NCBI RefSeq assembly: GCF_001512285.1
Contig: NZ_LNUV01000006.1
Span: 1,035,273 to 1,099,272 of the forward strand
DNA length: 64,000 nt
DNA from: Arthrobacter sp. EpRS71
GTDB lineage: Bacteria; Actinomycetota; Actinomycetes; Actinomycetales; Micrococcaceae
Reading direction: 5' to 3'
Translations under genes and position numbers: made by a program
Notes under the pieces: model-generated
Seen by the model: the letters and a program-made list of their open reading frames with translations, nothing else
What the model was told of the DNA's origin: nothing
The model's database searches: none
In this document: piece by piece, positions 16,023 through 25,445 of the stretch
Position numbering within the stretch: the first letter of the stretch is position 1
How the letters are laid out: every line of letters starts with the position of its first letter

Positions 16023-17126
16023 GTGAGTATTCAGCAGCAGGCCCCGTCCGCAACCCTCAAGGTGGGAGTTGTGGGCATCGGTTGGGCCGGCCAGCAGCAC
16101 CTCAAGGCGTACAGCAACATTCCCGGCGTCGAGATTGTCGCCGTCGCGGGCATGGAACAAGACCTTCTTGCCCAGCTGAAGGAGGAGTACAGCATTCCCC
16201 ACGCGTTCGCACGCTGGGAAGACATGATCGAGCTTGAAGGTCTCGACGCCGTCAGCGTCGCCGTGCCGACGTTCCTGCACGCACCCATCGCCATTGCGTC
16301 GCTCGAGCGGGGATTGCATGTGCTGAGCGAAAAGCCGTTGGCGCGCAACGCCGTCGAGGGTCAACAGATGGTGGACGCCGCCCGGAAGGCTGGACGCGTG
16401 CTGGACGTCGCGTTCAACCACCGCCGCCGCGGCGACATCCAGGCACTCAAGGAAGTAATCGACGCCGGCACGCTGGGTCGCCCGTACTACGCCAAGGCAT
16501 CGTGGCTCCGACGCCAAGGAATTCCGATGCTGGGCAGCTGGTTCACCAACCCGGAACTCGCCGGCGGCGGACCGCTGGCTGATATCGGTGTCCACGTGCT
16601 GGACTACTCGCTGCACCTCCTCGGCGAGCCGAAAGTCCTGGCCGTCTCAGCGTCCACCCACTCCGAACTTGGCCCGCGCGGCCTCGGCGGCAACGCCCGC
16701 TACACAGCCTCCAACTCCAGCCATAAATTTGAAGTGGAAGACTTCGCATCCGCGTTCATCCGGTTGGAAGGCGGCGGTACCTTGATCCTTGAAGCGGGGT
16801 GGGCCACGTACCGGGACGAGCGGGACCTCATGGACTTCACCGTTTACGGGACCGACGGCGGAGCGGACTTGCGCTCAGTGGGCGCCTCCGAGAACCCGGT
16901 GGCGGATGTTCACGTCTTCACCGAGAAGGACGGCGAGAACGCCGACTTCGAAGTGGTTGCCGAACCCGGGCGAGCCCACCAGGCCGTTGTCGACGATTTC
17001 ATTGCCGCCGTGCGCGGTGGCGAAACTGTGTGGGGAAGCCATGACGGGTCACTGGCCCTCAGCCGGGCCTTGGTGCTCGATGCCTGCTACAAATCCGCCC
17101 TCGAACAACGTGAAGTGGTGCTCTGA
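16023..17126 (+). CDS. Gfo/Idh/MocA-family sugar oxidoreductase
   Basis: 367 residues from GTG 16023. The N-terminal Rossmann fold has [17 protein letters not shown], with the glycines of the NAD(P) site. Next comes the family motif [11 protein letters not shown] with the catalytic-region E-K-P, and an alpha/beta C-terminal domain ([30 protein letters not shown] with D and H of the active site). It should oxidise a sugar or sugar-acid hydroxyl with NAD(P). It is the fourth gene of the LacI-controlled operon, and a second enzyme of the family is encoded two genes later, so substrate and intermediate are probably consecutive in one pathway. Confidence 0.92.
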   Translation: MSIQQQAPSATLKVGVVGIGWAGQQHLKAYSNIPGVEIVAVAGMEQDLLAQLKEEYSIPHAFARWEDMIELEGLDAVSVAVPTFLHAPIAIASLERGLHVLSEKPLARNAVEGQQMVDAARKAGRVLDVAFNHRRRGDIQALKEVIDAGTLGRPYYAKASWLRRQGIPMLGSWFTNPELAGGGPLADIGVHVLDYSLHLLGEPKVLAVSASTHSELGPRGLGGNARYTASNSSHKFEVEDFASAFIRLEGGGTLILEAGWATYRDERDLMDFTVYGTDGGADLRSVGASENPVADVHVFTEKDGENADFEVVAEPGRAHQAVVDDFIAAVRGGETVWGSHDGSLALSRALVLDACYKSALEQREVVL

Positions 17127-17127
17127 A

Positions 17128-17871
17128 ATGTCTGATGCGAAATTGAAGATTGTTGTCTGGAACGAGGCCGTCCACGAGGCCCGTAACGAGCCTGCGACCA
17201 TCGGCGACATGTACCCCGAAGGGATCCACGGCGCCATTGCCGCCGGACTGCGCGGCTTCTACCCGGACTCCGAAATCTCGACGGCGACACTCGCCGACCC
17301 CGAGCACGGACTTTCCGAGGAAGTCCTTGCGCAAACCGACGTACTGCTCTGGTGGGGGCACATTGCGCATGGGGAAGTCGCTGACGAGGTGGTGGAGCGC
17401 GTGCAGCGCCACGTCCTTGGCGGAATGGGTTTGGTGGTGCTGCACTCCGGGCACTTCGCCAAGATCTTCACTCGTTTGTTGGGCACCACCTGCTCGCTGA
17501 AGTGGCGCAATGAGGGCGAACGCGAACTCGTGTGGACGGTGAAACCTTCACACCCGATCGCGGCTGGCATTGAGAGCCCGATTGTTATTCCGCAACAGGA
17601 AATGTACGGCGAACTGTTCGACATCCCGGAACCCGATGACCTGATCTTCATCAGCTCGTTTACCGGGGGAGAAGTGTTCCGTTCAGGCGTGACGTTCTCG
17701 CGCGGCAAGGGTCGGATTTTCTACTTCAGCCCCGGCGACCAGGAATACCCGGTGTACCACCAGCCGCAGATCCAGAAGGTCATCGCCAACGGTGTTGGTT
17801 GGGTTGCCCAGCCTGGTGTTTTCCGGGATGCGCCGGAGGTTTCCAACCCGGCCCGGGGTTGGTTCGAGTAG
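17128..17871 (+). CDS. thuA: ThuA-family trehalose utilization protein
   Basis: 247 residues from ATG 17128, two bases after the stop of the preceding dehydrogenase. It matches the ThuA family: an alpha/beta class-I glutamine-amidotransferase-like fold with [13 protein letters not shown] near the start, [13 protein letters not shown] and a [16 protein letters not shown] core. ThuA/ThuB in rhizobia act together in conversion of trehalose and related disaccharides to the 3-keto sugar; here the adjacent Gfo/Idh/MocA enzyme would be the ThuB-like partner. The exact sugar is inferred only from this context. Confidence 0.88.
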   Translation: MSDAKLKIVVWNEAVHEARNEPATIGDMYPEGIHGAIAAGLRGFYPDSEISTATLADPEHGLSEEVLAQTDVLLWWGHIAHGEVADEVVERVQRHVLGGMGLVVLHSGHFAKIFTRLLGTTCSLKWRNEGERELVWTVKPSHPIAAGIESPIVIPQQEMYGELFDIPEPDDLIFISSFTGGEVFRSGVTFSRGKGRIFYFSPGDQEYPVYHQPQIQKVIANGVGWVAQPGVFRDAPEVSNPARGWFE

Positions 17872-17874
17872 GTC

Positions 17875-19068
17875 ATGACCGTTTCTCTTCCTAGTGGCCG
17901 TCCGTTGGGCGTCGCCGCCATTGGTTACGCCTTTATGGGGAAAGCCCACTCGAACGCGTGGCGGAACGTGGCCAGTTTCTTCGACGTCCCGGCCTTCGAA
18001 CAGAAAGTGCTCGTTGGCCGGGACGCCTTGGCGGTGGCGGAGGCCGCCGCGAAGTATGGCTGGGCCGAGTCCGCGACCGATTGGCGTTCCGTGATTTCGC
18101 GGGACGACATCGACATCGTGGATATCTGCGCGCCCGGTTGGATGCACGCGGAGATCGCTCTGGGAGCTCTGGCTGCCGGGAAGCATGTACTCGTGGAGAA
18201 GCCGCTGGCCAACACTCTGGGTGAGGCTGAATTGATGGCGGAAGCGGCCGCCGCGGCCCGGGTCCGGGGAGTGCAGTCGATGATCGGCTTCAACTACCGC
18301 CGCGTTCCTGCGCTGGCCTTGGCTCGGGAGCTGATTGCCGAAGGACGTCTCGGAACTGTGCGGCACATCCGTGCCGCTTACCTTCAGGACTGGCTGTCCG
18401 ACGTCGACGTCCCCATGAGTTGGCGGCTCCGCAAGGAGACAGCCGGGTCCGGGGCGCTGGGGGACATTGCCTCGCACGCCATAGACCAGGTCCAGCACCT
18501 GACGGGTCAGACCGTTACTGAGGTGACCGGAACGTTGCGGACTTTTGTGGCCGAGCGCCCCGAAGCCGCTGGACTGGAGAAAGTGACGGTCGACGACGCC
18601 GCGTGGGCAACTTTGGGCCTGACCGGCGGCCTTAGCGCGTCGGTAGAAGCGTCACGAGTGGCTACCGGACAGAAGAACTCTTTGAAGATAGAGATCTACG
18701 GGTCTTTGGGGTCGTTGACGTTTGATCTGGAGAACCTGAACGAACTCGGCTTCCTGGACGCTACGCTTCCGGTGAGGGAGCAGGGCTTCCGGCGGATCCT
18801 GGTCAATGAGTCCGAGCACCCCTACGCTGCAGCATGGTGGCCGCAGGGTCACGTCATCGGCTGGGAACACACCTTCACCCACCAAGTTCGCGACTTCCTC
18901 CTTGCCGTTCGCGACGGAACCCAGCCATCGCCGTCGTTCGCTGACGGGCTCCAGATCCAGCGGGTGCTGGCCGCCGTCGAAGAGTCGGCGCGGAACAGGA
19001 GCGTGGTCACGGAGGTTCCGGCCGTCACTAAGGGAATCGGGGATCTCCAGGCTCTGGGCGCGAAATAG
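17875..19068 (+). CDS. Gfo/Idh/MocA-family oxidoreductase
   Basis: 397 residues. The Rossmann motif is IGYAFMGKAHSNAW; the family E-K-P motif appears as HVLVEKPLANTL. The C-terminal domain has GFNYRRVPALALARELI and GSGALGDIASHAIDQVQHL with catalytic-site D and H. It is the last gene of the LacI-controlled sugar operon, starting 3 bases after thuA. It is longer than the first dehydrogenase of the operon and not closely similar to it, so they likely act on different intermediates. Confidence 0.92.
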   Translation: MTVSLPSGRPLGVAAIGYAFMGKAHSNAWRNVASFFDVPAFEQKVLVGRDALAVAEAAAKYGWAESATDWRSVISRDDIDIVDICAPGWMHAEIALGALAAGKHVLVEKPLANTLGEAELMAEAAAAARVRGVQSMIGFNYRRVPALALARELIAEGRLGTVRHIRAAYLQDWLSDVDVPMSWRLRKETAGSGALGDIASHAIDQVQHLTGQTVTEVTGTLRTFVAERPEAAGLEKVTVDDAAWATLGLTGGLSASVEASRVATGQKNSLKIEIYGSLGSLTFDLENLNELGFLDATLPVREQGFRRILVNESEHPYAAAWWPQGHVIGWEHTFTHQVRDFLLAVRDGTQPSPSFADGLQIQRVLAAVEESARNRSVVTEVPAVTKGIGDLQALGAK

Positions 19069-19165
19069 TTGGCCTCTATCGCGGATGTAGGGACTGCTCC
19101 ACACTGGTGGTAATTGGCTCCGCTGAGAGCCTGGTTCACCAGGGATTGCCGAAACGAGGAAGGCT

Positions 19166-19576
19166 ATGCAGAAAGCGCGTGTGGCGGCGGTGCTGACGTG
19201 GATCTACGCTGCGGCGTTCGGAATACCGGCGATACCCGTCAGCATTCATCTCCTCCAAAACGGGTACCTGCCGATGTTCATGGACCTGTTCCCGATGTAC
19301 GCGGGTCCATGGGACGGACTGCAGCGCTGGGTGTTCGTGACGCTCCTCATGGTGTTCCTCGTTGTAGTCCTGGCAGCATCGTGGGCGGCTTGGCTGGCGT
19401 GGAGGGGGCGTAGGTCCGGGTTGGTTCTTGGCCTGGCCCTCCTGCCTGTGGAAGCGGTGTTCTGGTTGGGCTTCGATCTGCCCTTTCCATGGTTGTTCGG
19501 TGTAGCCCGCGGCTTGCTGTTTGCCCTCGCTCTGATGTCCCTGCGTCAACGTCCGGAGGGGCGAATGGCTGCCTGA
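19166..19576 (+). CDS. small integral membrane protein
   Basis: 136 residues with four predicted membrane helices (AVLTWIYAAAFGIPAIPVS; VFVTLLMVFLVVVLAAS; GLVLGLALLPVEAVFWLG; and a last helix near GVARGLLFALALMSL). An AACGAGGAAGG site precedes the ATG. Function is not recognised; similar four-helix proteins are common, unassigned actinobacterial genes. It follows the sugar operon at a distance of about 100 bases and is probably transcribed from its own promoter. Confidence 0.7.
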   Translation: MQKARVAAVLTWIYAAAFGIPAIPVSIHLLQNGYLPMFMDLFPMYAGPWDGLQRWVFVTLLMVFLVVVLAASWAAWLAWRGRRSGLVLGLALLPVEAVFWLGFDLPFPWLFGVARGLLFALALMSLRQRPEGRMAA

Positions 19577-19751
19577 AGGGCTAATGCGGACGCCGCTAAG
19601 TCAATCCCCGTGATCCGATAGCGCGGCTAGTTGGCGAAGTCATCGGAAGGCAAACCCGTATCTGGTTCCATCCGGCCGATCGGTGATGCACACCCTGGAA
19701 GAGAGGGATGTGTCCAGTGATAGCTCTCTTCTAGCGCCTAGAGTGTCATGC

Positions 19752-20345
19752 ATGTCTGCAAACCTAGGAAAGTTCAACTGGCCAGTGAGTGACCAACCGG
19801 GGGCAGAATTGATTTTGCTGAACGGCCCGCCGGGCATCGGAAAGTCCACTCTCGCCAGACTCTTTGCAGACCGCCATCCCGGAACGTTGAACTTGGACGT
19901 CGATCAGGTCCGGTGCCTCATTGGCGGCTGGCAAGAAGATTTTCAGGCGGCTGGGGATCTGGTCCGCCCCATCGCTCTCAACATGGCCGCCACGCACCTG
20001 GCGGGAGGGCATCGAGTGATCATGCCGCAATTTCTCGACGCCGACGAGGAAGTCGGGTTGTTCGCCGGCATTGCGCTGAAGGCCGGCGCGGGCTTTCGGG
20101 AGGTAGTCCTCATGGATACGGGAGAGTCCTCAGTAGAGCGATTCTACGCTCGCGGAGACAACCACGATCCTTGGCATGGCAAGGTAACGGCGATTGTGGA
20201 ACAGAACGGCGGCTCCACCTTGCTGAAGTCAATGTACGACAGCCTGACCAGTGGGCTTCACGCCCGTCCCTCTGCTTCAGTCATCCACAGTCGCAGAGGC
20301 GAAATCGAGGAGACCTACACAAGCCTCCTGAACGCTCTGGCTTGA
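19752..20345 (+). CDS. P-loop kinase-like ATPase
   Basis: 197 residues from ATG 19752 (MSANLGKFNW); the frame is open from 19683 but the first 23 residues look non-native. It has a clear Walker A motif (NGPPGIGKST, residues about 22-31) and the downstream DVDQVRCLIGGWQ and VIMPQFLD segments typical of small AAA/zeta-toxin-like or shikimate-kinase-like nucleotide kinases. The phosphate acceptor is unknown. It is not clearly in an operon with its neighbours. Confidence 0.75.
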   Translation: MSANLGKFNWPVSDQPGAELILLNGPPGIGKSTLARLFADRHPGTLNLDVDQVRCLIGGWQEDFQAAGDLVRPIALNMAATHLAGGHRVIMPQFLDADEEVGLFAGIALKAGAGFREVVLMDTGESSVERFYARGDNHDPWHGKVTAIVEQNGGSTLLKSMYDSLTSGLHARPSASVIHSRRGEIEETYTSLLNALA

Positions 20346-20511
20346 GGGACCAGCCGCTGCCGCTCTTCAATCCGGTCGGGATTCCTCATCGGACACAAGG
20401 CATGCATGTCCGTCGAGGCGCTCTCATGGATGCGTTCGTTGGGAGGGTCTTCGCTGTCGCTTGGAAAAGGAGGGCACGGTCTCTCCGGCAGAAATCAACG
20501 AAGATGATTGC

Positions 20512-20949
20512 ATGAGGATCGGAGAATTATCCACGAGGACTGGCGTCAGCGTCAGGTCCTTGCGCTATTACGAACAGCAAGACCTGCTTGAGCCGCAGCG
20601 GTCTTCGGCAGGTCACCGCATTTACTCGAACGAGGATGAGCGTCGTGTGCTTCAGATCCAAGACTTGTTTGAGGCCGGTTTTTGCAGTTCCGTAATCCGC
20701 ACGCTGCTTCCTGCCCTGGTCAATCCCTTAAAAGACCGCGACCTGCTCCTGGCAGCCATAACAGCTGCGAAGGCGCGGCTGGAGAGCGAGAAGGAATCCG
20801 TCGAAGCCGAACTTCGGCAGCTGAAACGGCTGGGAGATCGATACGGGCTTGCACCTGACACGCATGTCACCCTCCAAAATGATGGACATGACTCTTTCAC
20901 AGCCGCCCAAGCAATTGCGTTTGATCATCGAAACAGACGACTTCGATAG
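20512..20949 (+). CDS. MerR-family transcriptional regulator
   Basis: 145 residues from ATG 20512 (MRIGELSTRTGVSVR). It has a typical MerR winged helix (SVRSLRYYEQQDLLEPQRS, then HRIYSNEDERRVL) and a C-terminal coiled coil (residues about 88-118). It has no metal-binding cysteine pattern, so it is more like the MerR regulators that respond to drugs or oxidative signals. The last 62 bases overlap the next gene, a VOC-fold protein, in another frame, so the two are probably co-regulated. Confidence 0.9.
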   Translation: MRIGELSTRTGVSVRSLRYYEQQDLLEPQRSSAGHRIYSNEDERRVLQIQDLFEAGFCSSVIRTLLPALVNPLKDRDLLLAAITAAKARLESEKESVEAELRQLKRLGDRYGLAPDTHVTLQNDGHDSFTAAQAIAFDHRNRRLR

Positions 20950-21352
20950 CGCCCTGCGTTTTTACCGCGACGTCCTTGGTCTCCCGGAACAGCCAGCATT
21001 CGCAACCGATGGGGAGGACCGAGTGGCGATACTGAACATCGCCACGGCCACCATTGAGCTCGCCACACCCACACACGTTCGCAACATCGACGCCATCGAA
21101 GACGCACCATCTTCCCAAGGTCCTACGCTTCGGATAGCCCTGGAGGTAGACAACACCGAAGCTGCAATGACCTCCGCCGAAGAATTTGGGTTAGAGGTGC
21201 TCGCACCTCCAAGGAGAACTCCGTTCGAGACCATTAACGGCAGAGTGCAGGGTCCTGATGGCTGGCAAGTGACCTTCTTCCAAGAACTTGAGACTCTGCA
21301 AGAACGTACCAAGAGGAAAGGCTTCACCACTGACGTCGATCGTGCCAGGTGA
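20888..21352 (+). CDS. VOC (glyoxalase/bleomycin-resistance) superfamily protein
   Basis: 154 residues from ATG 20888 (MTLSQPPKQLRLI); ATG at 20879 or 20882 is also possible. It has the VOC beta-alpha-beta-beta-beta pattern: RLIIETDDFDSALRFYRDVLG, then a second half ending GPDGWQVTFFQEL. The Glu after GWQV-type strands is the usual metal ligand. It overlaps the end of the MerR gene by 62 bases, an unusual depth, implying co-regulation. Such pairs commonly sense and bind or modify a small toxic compound. Confidence 0.85.
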   Translation: MTLSQPPKQLRLIIETDDFDSALRFYRDVLGLPEQPAFATDGEDRVAILNIATATIELATPTHVRNIDAIEDAPSSQGPTLRIALEVDNTEAAMTSAEEFGLEVLAPPRRTPFETINGRVQGPDGWQVTFFQELETLQERTKRKGFTTDVDRAR

Positions 21353-21378
21353 GGCATCCCGATGGATCCGTCCACGCC

Positions 21379-21762
21379 CTAGTGAAGGACAACGTAGAAA
21401 ACGATTGCGAGTAGAGGAAAGAGGGCTTGGCCGATGGCGCTGAGCAGGAGCCTCTTCTCTGTGACCCACAGCCAGAAACCAAGGAAGACGTGGCAGGCGC
21501 AGCAGAAAACAACTATCGCCGACCCACTCGCGGGAGTGCCGGAGAAGTTCACCAGCCACAGTCCTACTGCGATTCCGATGCCAAAGGTTATGTTGTAGGC
21601 GCCAACGTTCATCGCCCACATCCGTACTGCCCGCACGTCGTCGGGACGGATCAGGAAGATCCGGTGGAAGCGTTGATCACCATGGAAGAAGATCTCCAGG
21701 ACGCCAACGCTTATCAGCGCAAGGCCGGTGGCCCCCGCGAGTATTTGGCTCAGCAAATTCAT
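21379..21762 (-). CDS. DUF1304 membrane protein
   Basis: 127 residues with four predicted membrane helices. The sequence fits DUF1304 (EIFFHGDQRFHRIF-type motif after the first helix, then NVGAYNITFGIGIAVGLWL). Function is unknown in the family. It is in the same direction as the TetR gene but downstream of it, with about 85 bases between, so it may be a TetR target or simply share the strand. Confidence 0.85.
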   Translation of the reverse strand: MNLLSQILAGATGLALISVGVLEIFFHGDQRFHRIFLIRPDDVRAVRMWAMNVGAYNITFGIGIAVGLWLVNFSGTPASGSAIVVFCCACHVFLGFWLWVTEKRLLLSAIGQALFPLLAIVFYVVLH

Positions 21763-21847
21763 GCCGTGCTCCTAGCAAACCTGCACTCTTCATTACTTGT
21801 GTCTGCAGGTTAGCTATAGGTGCGACCACCTTCAAGAGGTGGGTGCC

Positions 21848-22435
21848 TCAGACTCCCGCCTTGATCAGTAGCGCATCCAAAGTCATGAAGAACAGCGCGC
21901 GGTGATCTGCCGCCGTCGGGTTCGTCAAGTACTGAAGAGTTGCTCCGTCGTAGATCATCAGGAAAGCCCGTACGAGCGCCGGAATGCCGATGAGGCAGTG
22001 ATCGCCGTTGCTTTCGGCTGCGGAGGAGAAAATGTCCCCCAGTTCCACTTCGTAGGCTGGATAGATTTTCGCGGCCAGCGGGCTGACGGGAGCATTCCGA
22101 GTTGCCCACAGAATCAGCTCGATCTCAGCAATGAGGCTGGCTGGCTCTTCTTCGAGTGCCCGCCAGTACCCTTCGGCTACTTGTTCCACCGCCTTGCGAA
22201 GGCCTAAATGGACTGGGACTTCACCGGAAAAACTGCTGAGATTCTTCAGCCAGGCCTCGGCTGCTGCCTCCATGAGCTCGTCCTTACCGCTGAAGCAATA
22301 GTTGGCCGTCGCCAAAGGAGCATTCGCCTCTTTGGCGATAGCCCGCATGGTCACCGACTGGACACCCTCACGCCTCATGAGTTCCACTGTTGCCGCTATC
22401 AGCTGTTCTTTTCGATCTTTTGCGGAAACCCGCAT
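21848..22435 (-). CDS. TetR-family transcriptional regulator
   Basis: 195 residues. The N-terminal HTH is standard (LIAATVELMRREGVQSVTM, then RAIAKEANAPLATANYCF). The C-terminal ligand domain is all-helical. It lies between DUF1304 and the FMO gene on the same strand, so it could regulate either. Candidate TetR sites with GTTCA/GAACA half-sites lie at 24728-24761, in front of the divergent cupin genes. Confidence 0.9.
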   Translation of the reverse strand: MRVSAKDRKEQLIAATVELMRREGVQSVTMRAIAKEANAPLATANYCFSGKDELMEAAAEAWLKNLSSFSGEVPVHLGLRKAVEQVAEGYWRALEEEPASLIAEIELILWATRNAPVSPLAAKIYPAYEVELGDIFSSAAESNGDHCLIGIPALVRAFLMIYDGATLQYLTNPTAADHRALFFMTLDALLIKAGV

Positions 22436-22645
22436 TGCTCACTCCCAGTCTCACGATTCGGCCCCGCTGGGACCCCTCTTAAGACTATTGCTTGGAGAGT
22501 ACAAAGTTGCACCTCTGTTGTGAACGACTGACCAATACATGGCGAGGAGGGAAGCGTTCACGGATGAGGGCGCTGCGGGCCGCCGCCTGTTGGTCTAGGC
22601 GGCGGCCTGCAAGGGGAGGTGCTATCCCCGAGCGGTGCGGCGGAG

Positions 22646-24046
22646 CTACCTGGCGGTTACGGTCTCGCTCAGATCGTCCGGGGAGACGTTGCCCAAATCC
22701 TGAGATGGGCCGTTCAGGTACCGCTCCAACGAGTCGTCCATAGCATTCAGCCAGCGGGTGTGGTGCTTGGTGGCCATGGTGCCGGTGACCACCGAGCGGT
22801 GGAGCATATCGCGGTACCCCAGGATGTCGTCGTGTTTGTGGTGCATCCAATCCTTGAACAACTGACAGACAGCGTCCAAATCGAACGGAGGGTAGTCGGT
22901 TGCGGCTATGAGTTCCCGCAGGTAGTCCGTCTGGAAATCGGCTTCTGCATCATGGTCCGGCAATGCGGCCAGACGCTGGAGCCAGTGCTGGATGTCAGCC
23001 TCACGCTCAGCCAAGGACGGCAGGTTGATCCTCCCGGTCATGACGTCACGTGCAAACCAGGCCTGAGCGTCGAACATATTGAAGGTGTAGTACTGGTCCT
23101 GGGCGCCCAGATAGTACAGATTAGTGTTCTGCTGCCACACCACTCCTTTGTAGAGACCAGCCGGGTACAGCACGTTCGGCGACTTCAACGACAGCCCGCT
23201 GGGCAGGAACGGATACTTGTGTTGGTATCCAGTGCAAAGTACGACGGCGTCAAAGTCACCTTGCGAACCGTCACTGAAAAATGCGGTGCGACCCTCGAAG
23301 TGCGTCACGAGGGGTCGCTCTACCGTTGTGGCTGGCCAGCGGTAGCCCATCGGCGCAGAGCGGTAGCTTAGCGTGATGGACGCGGCTCCCATTTTGTGGG
23401 CCTGCATGCCAATGTCCTCGGCAGAATAACTGCTGCCGATCATGAGCAGCTTCTTGCCGTAAAAACGTTCAGCACCCCGGAAGTCGTGTGCGTGAAGAAC
23501 TTCGCCCGGGAAAGTCTTGATGCCCTTGAACTCGGGGACTGCGGGGACGGAGAAGTGACCGGTGGCAACCACCAACTTGTCGAACACATGGGTCTCGGTA
23601 AGGTTCGTCTTGAGGTCCTCAACCGTCAGCGTAAATTCCTGCGTGGCCTCGTTATAGCTGGTGTGGCGGGCAACGCTGTTGAACCGGACGTACTTGCGGA
23701 CGTCGGACTTTTCCACCCGTCCCTTGATGTAGTCGAAGAGAACTTCACGGGGCGGGAAGGAGGAGATGGGCCGGCCGAAGTGCTCGTCAAAAGAGTAATC
23801 CGAGAACTCCAAGCATTCTTTGGGCCCGTTGGACCACAGGTGGCGATACATGCTGGAGTGCACTGGCTCGCCGCGATCGTCCAGACCAATGCGCCAACTG
23901 TTGTTCCACTGCCCACCCCAGTCATCGCGTTTCTCGAAACACATGATCTCGGGGATAGCGGCGCCCTTTTGACGTGCTGATTCAAAGGCGCGTAGTTGTG
24001 CCAGGCCGCTGGGTCCGGCACCAATGATTCCGACTCTCAATGCCAC
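22646..24046 (-). CDS. tmm: flavin monooxygenase of the trimethylamine monooxygenase type
   Basis: 466 residues. FAD site GAGPSG at 9-14; FMO signature F179-P-G-E-V-L-H185-A-H-D-F189 (FxGxxxHxxx[YF]); NADPH site IGSSYSAEDIG at about 203-213. The sequence keeps the landmarks of bacterial Tmm: WGGQWN, SSMYRHLWSNGPKECLEF, PMGY-W and GTMATKHHTRW. Such enzymes use NADPH and oxygen to convert trimethylamine to trimethylamine N-oxide; related members oxidise other amines or sulfides. Downstream of an EutQ-like cupin on the same strand, so likely one operon. Substrate is inferred, and indole or methimazole-type substrates are also possible for the family. Confidence 0.85.
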   Translation of the reverse strand: MALRVGIIGAGPSGLAQLRAFESARQKGAAIPEIMCFEKRDDWGGQWNNSWRIGLDDRGEPVHSSMYRHLWSNGPKECLEFSDYSFDEHFGRPISSFPPREVLFDYIKGRVEKSDVRKYVRFNSVARHTSYNEATQEFTLTVEDLKTNLTETHVFDKLVVATGHFSVPAVPEFKGIKTFPGEVLHAHDFRGAERFYGKKLLMIGSSYSAEDIGMQAHKMGAASITLSYRSAPMGYRWPATTVERPLVTHFEGRTAFFSDGSQGDFDAVVLCTGYQHKYPFLPSGLSLKSPNVLYPAGLYKGVVWQQNTNLYYLGAQDQYYTFNMFDAQAWFARDVMTGRINLPSLAEREADIQHWLQRLAALPDHDAEADFQTDYLRELIAATDYPPFDLDAVCQLFKDWMHHKHDDILGYRDMLHRSVVTGTMATKHHTRWLNAMDDSLERYLNGPSQDLGNVSPDDLSETVTAR

Positions 24047-24066
24047 GGTGTTCTCCTGTAGTTGAT

Positions 24067-24447
24067 CTAGGCTGCGAAATTGCGATCGCCGACGAAGAAC
24101 CCCAGGGCATAGTCAGGGGTCTCGAACTTGACGGTGGTTCCTTTGGGGAAGAACAACACATCACGCTCTTTGGCGTGGGTGGTTTCTCCGGTGGACTGAT
24201 CCGTGAGGATGAATTCGCCTTTAATGACAACCTTCATCTCGTCATAGGTGTATGTGTACACCAGCGGTTCCGAAGCCTTGAGCTCAAAAAAGCCCGCGCA
24301 CATGACTGAGCCGGCAGGGTTGTGAAGGGAATCGCCGATGGCTGCGACGGATCCCGGCTCGTTCATTGAGGGAAGGCCGATATAACCACCCTCCACCTTA
24401 TGGATGGAGCCGGCCGTGCTGAGCGTTCCTACGAGGGTGGTATCCAT
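24067..24447 (-). CDS. cupin protein (EutQ/DUF861-like)
   Basis: 126 residues, single cupin fold. FELKASEPLVYTYTYDEM then VVIKGEFIL is the first cupin motif with Tyr in place of the usual His pair; DVLFFPKGTTVKFETP is the second, again without the His. Metal binding is thus doubtful and it may be a structural or sensory cupin. AAGGAGA precedes the ATG by 6 bases. It is first in a minus-strand operon with the FMO gene, 20 bases apart. A role in the same pathway as the FMO is inferred from position. Confidence 0.82.
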   Translation of the reverse strand: MDTTLVGTLSTAGSIHKVEGGYIGLPSMNEPGSVAAIGDSLHNPAGSVMCAGFFELKASEPLVYTYTYDEMKVVIKGEFILTDQSTGETTHAKERDVLFFPKGTTVKFETPDYALGFFVGDRNFAA

Positions 24448-24868
24448 GATTTCTCCTTATTAATGCGAATAGAGCGTGTAATTACGGTATTTGCGGCATA
24501 GGGAAATGCCGAAGATCAAAGAGATGCCCTGTAGGGCTCTGAGGAATCGCGGCCGGACCAGCATTGCGTCAGTTTCCAGAAAGGTTTACCTAAGGCCGAT
24601 TCGGCTCCCGTGCCGTGATGTCAGTCACGGGAGCTCACACCAAAAAGGTGACATGAACAAGCGTGCAAGTCAATCGTTCATGTGATTAATTTTTTGATTT
24701 CCGAGCGCGGCCGTAATGTCGCGAATAGTTCATGATGAACCATTGACTTGAACAGCTGTTCGTGTCACAGTTGGCATCGCTGTGACCTACGTCACCGCAT
24801 CGGAATCCGCTCTGGATTTGCCGAATCATCCCGCAGCAGACGGCGGGCCTAGAAAGGGTGAAATATTC
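24448..24868. promoter_or_regulatory. divergent promoter region with two palindromes
   Basis: About 420 bases between the cupin/FMO operon (left) and the cupin/permease genes (right), with no gene. It holds two perfect palindromes: GTTCATGATGAAC at 24728-24740 and GAACAGCTGTTC at 24750-24761. TTGACT at 24743-24748 lies between them and CACAGT at 24766-24771 follows after 17 bases, so the second palindrome lies between -35 and -10 of a rightward promoter. Confidence 0.6.
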
Positions 24869-25282
24869 ATGTCAACTGCCGCGTTCCCTCAGCCTGTGAC
24901 ACCCGAAACGATGGAAGAGATCGACCTCTGGCCGGCGACGGCCATGAAGCCCATGAAGGCTGAATGGCAACGATTGCGGTGCAGGTTCATCAACGCTGAC
25001 CCGGTGGGCAGCTGGGATGAATTCATCCTGTCCGAATGGGAGTTGACGTCCTGCGGCTGGGAAGACTTCCATCCGCACACCGAAACCAACTTCGTCCTGG
25101 AAGGAGAGCTGCACGTCAAGAGCGAGGGCAAGACGGTCATTCTCAAGCCAGGTGACACGGCGCGGGTGAATCGCGGGCAGCTGGGGACGTATTGGGCTCC
25201 CGTCTATGCGCGAATGCTCACCGTCTACGGCCCTAATCCTCACGGAGTGGACTCGCACTCTTTCAGATACTTCGAACTCTGA
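24869..25282 (+). CDS. cupin-domain protein
   Basis: 137 residues from ATG 24869 (MSTAAFPQPVTPETM), with GAAAGGGTG ahead of it; the frame upstream is non-native. The first cupin motif keeps H-x-H-x-E (FHPHTETNFVLEGELHV). The second motif (LKPGDTARVNRGQLGTYW) lacks the His, so metal binding is incomplete or uses three ligands. It is different from the EutQ-like cupin across the promoter region. It probably shares a promoter with the permease gene that follows. Confidence 0.82.
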   Translation: MSTAAFPQPVTPETMEEIDLWPATAMKPMKAEWQRLRCRFINADPVGSWDEFILSEWELTSCGWEDFHPHTETNFVLEGELHVKSEGKTVILKPGDTARVNRGQLGTYWAPVYARMLTVYGPNPHGVDSHSFRYFEL

Positions 25283-25445
25283 TTCGTCCGCGGCCCCGCC
25301 GCTCCGCGCCTCAGCTCGCCTCAAGAATTTGCGCCAGGCGAACTGCTGCCCTGTTGGGCTCCATCCCGGTAGCTGATTCCCGGGAATCCATCCCGTCTTT
25401 GGACTGAGATGTCCCGGGTTTCATCGCTATACACAGGAGAACTTA

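Noticed and set aside
13000..16100. Long antisense ORFs over the sugar operon
   Set aside because: Rich in Arg, His, Gly and Pro, typical of high-GC shadow frames opposite real genes.
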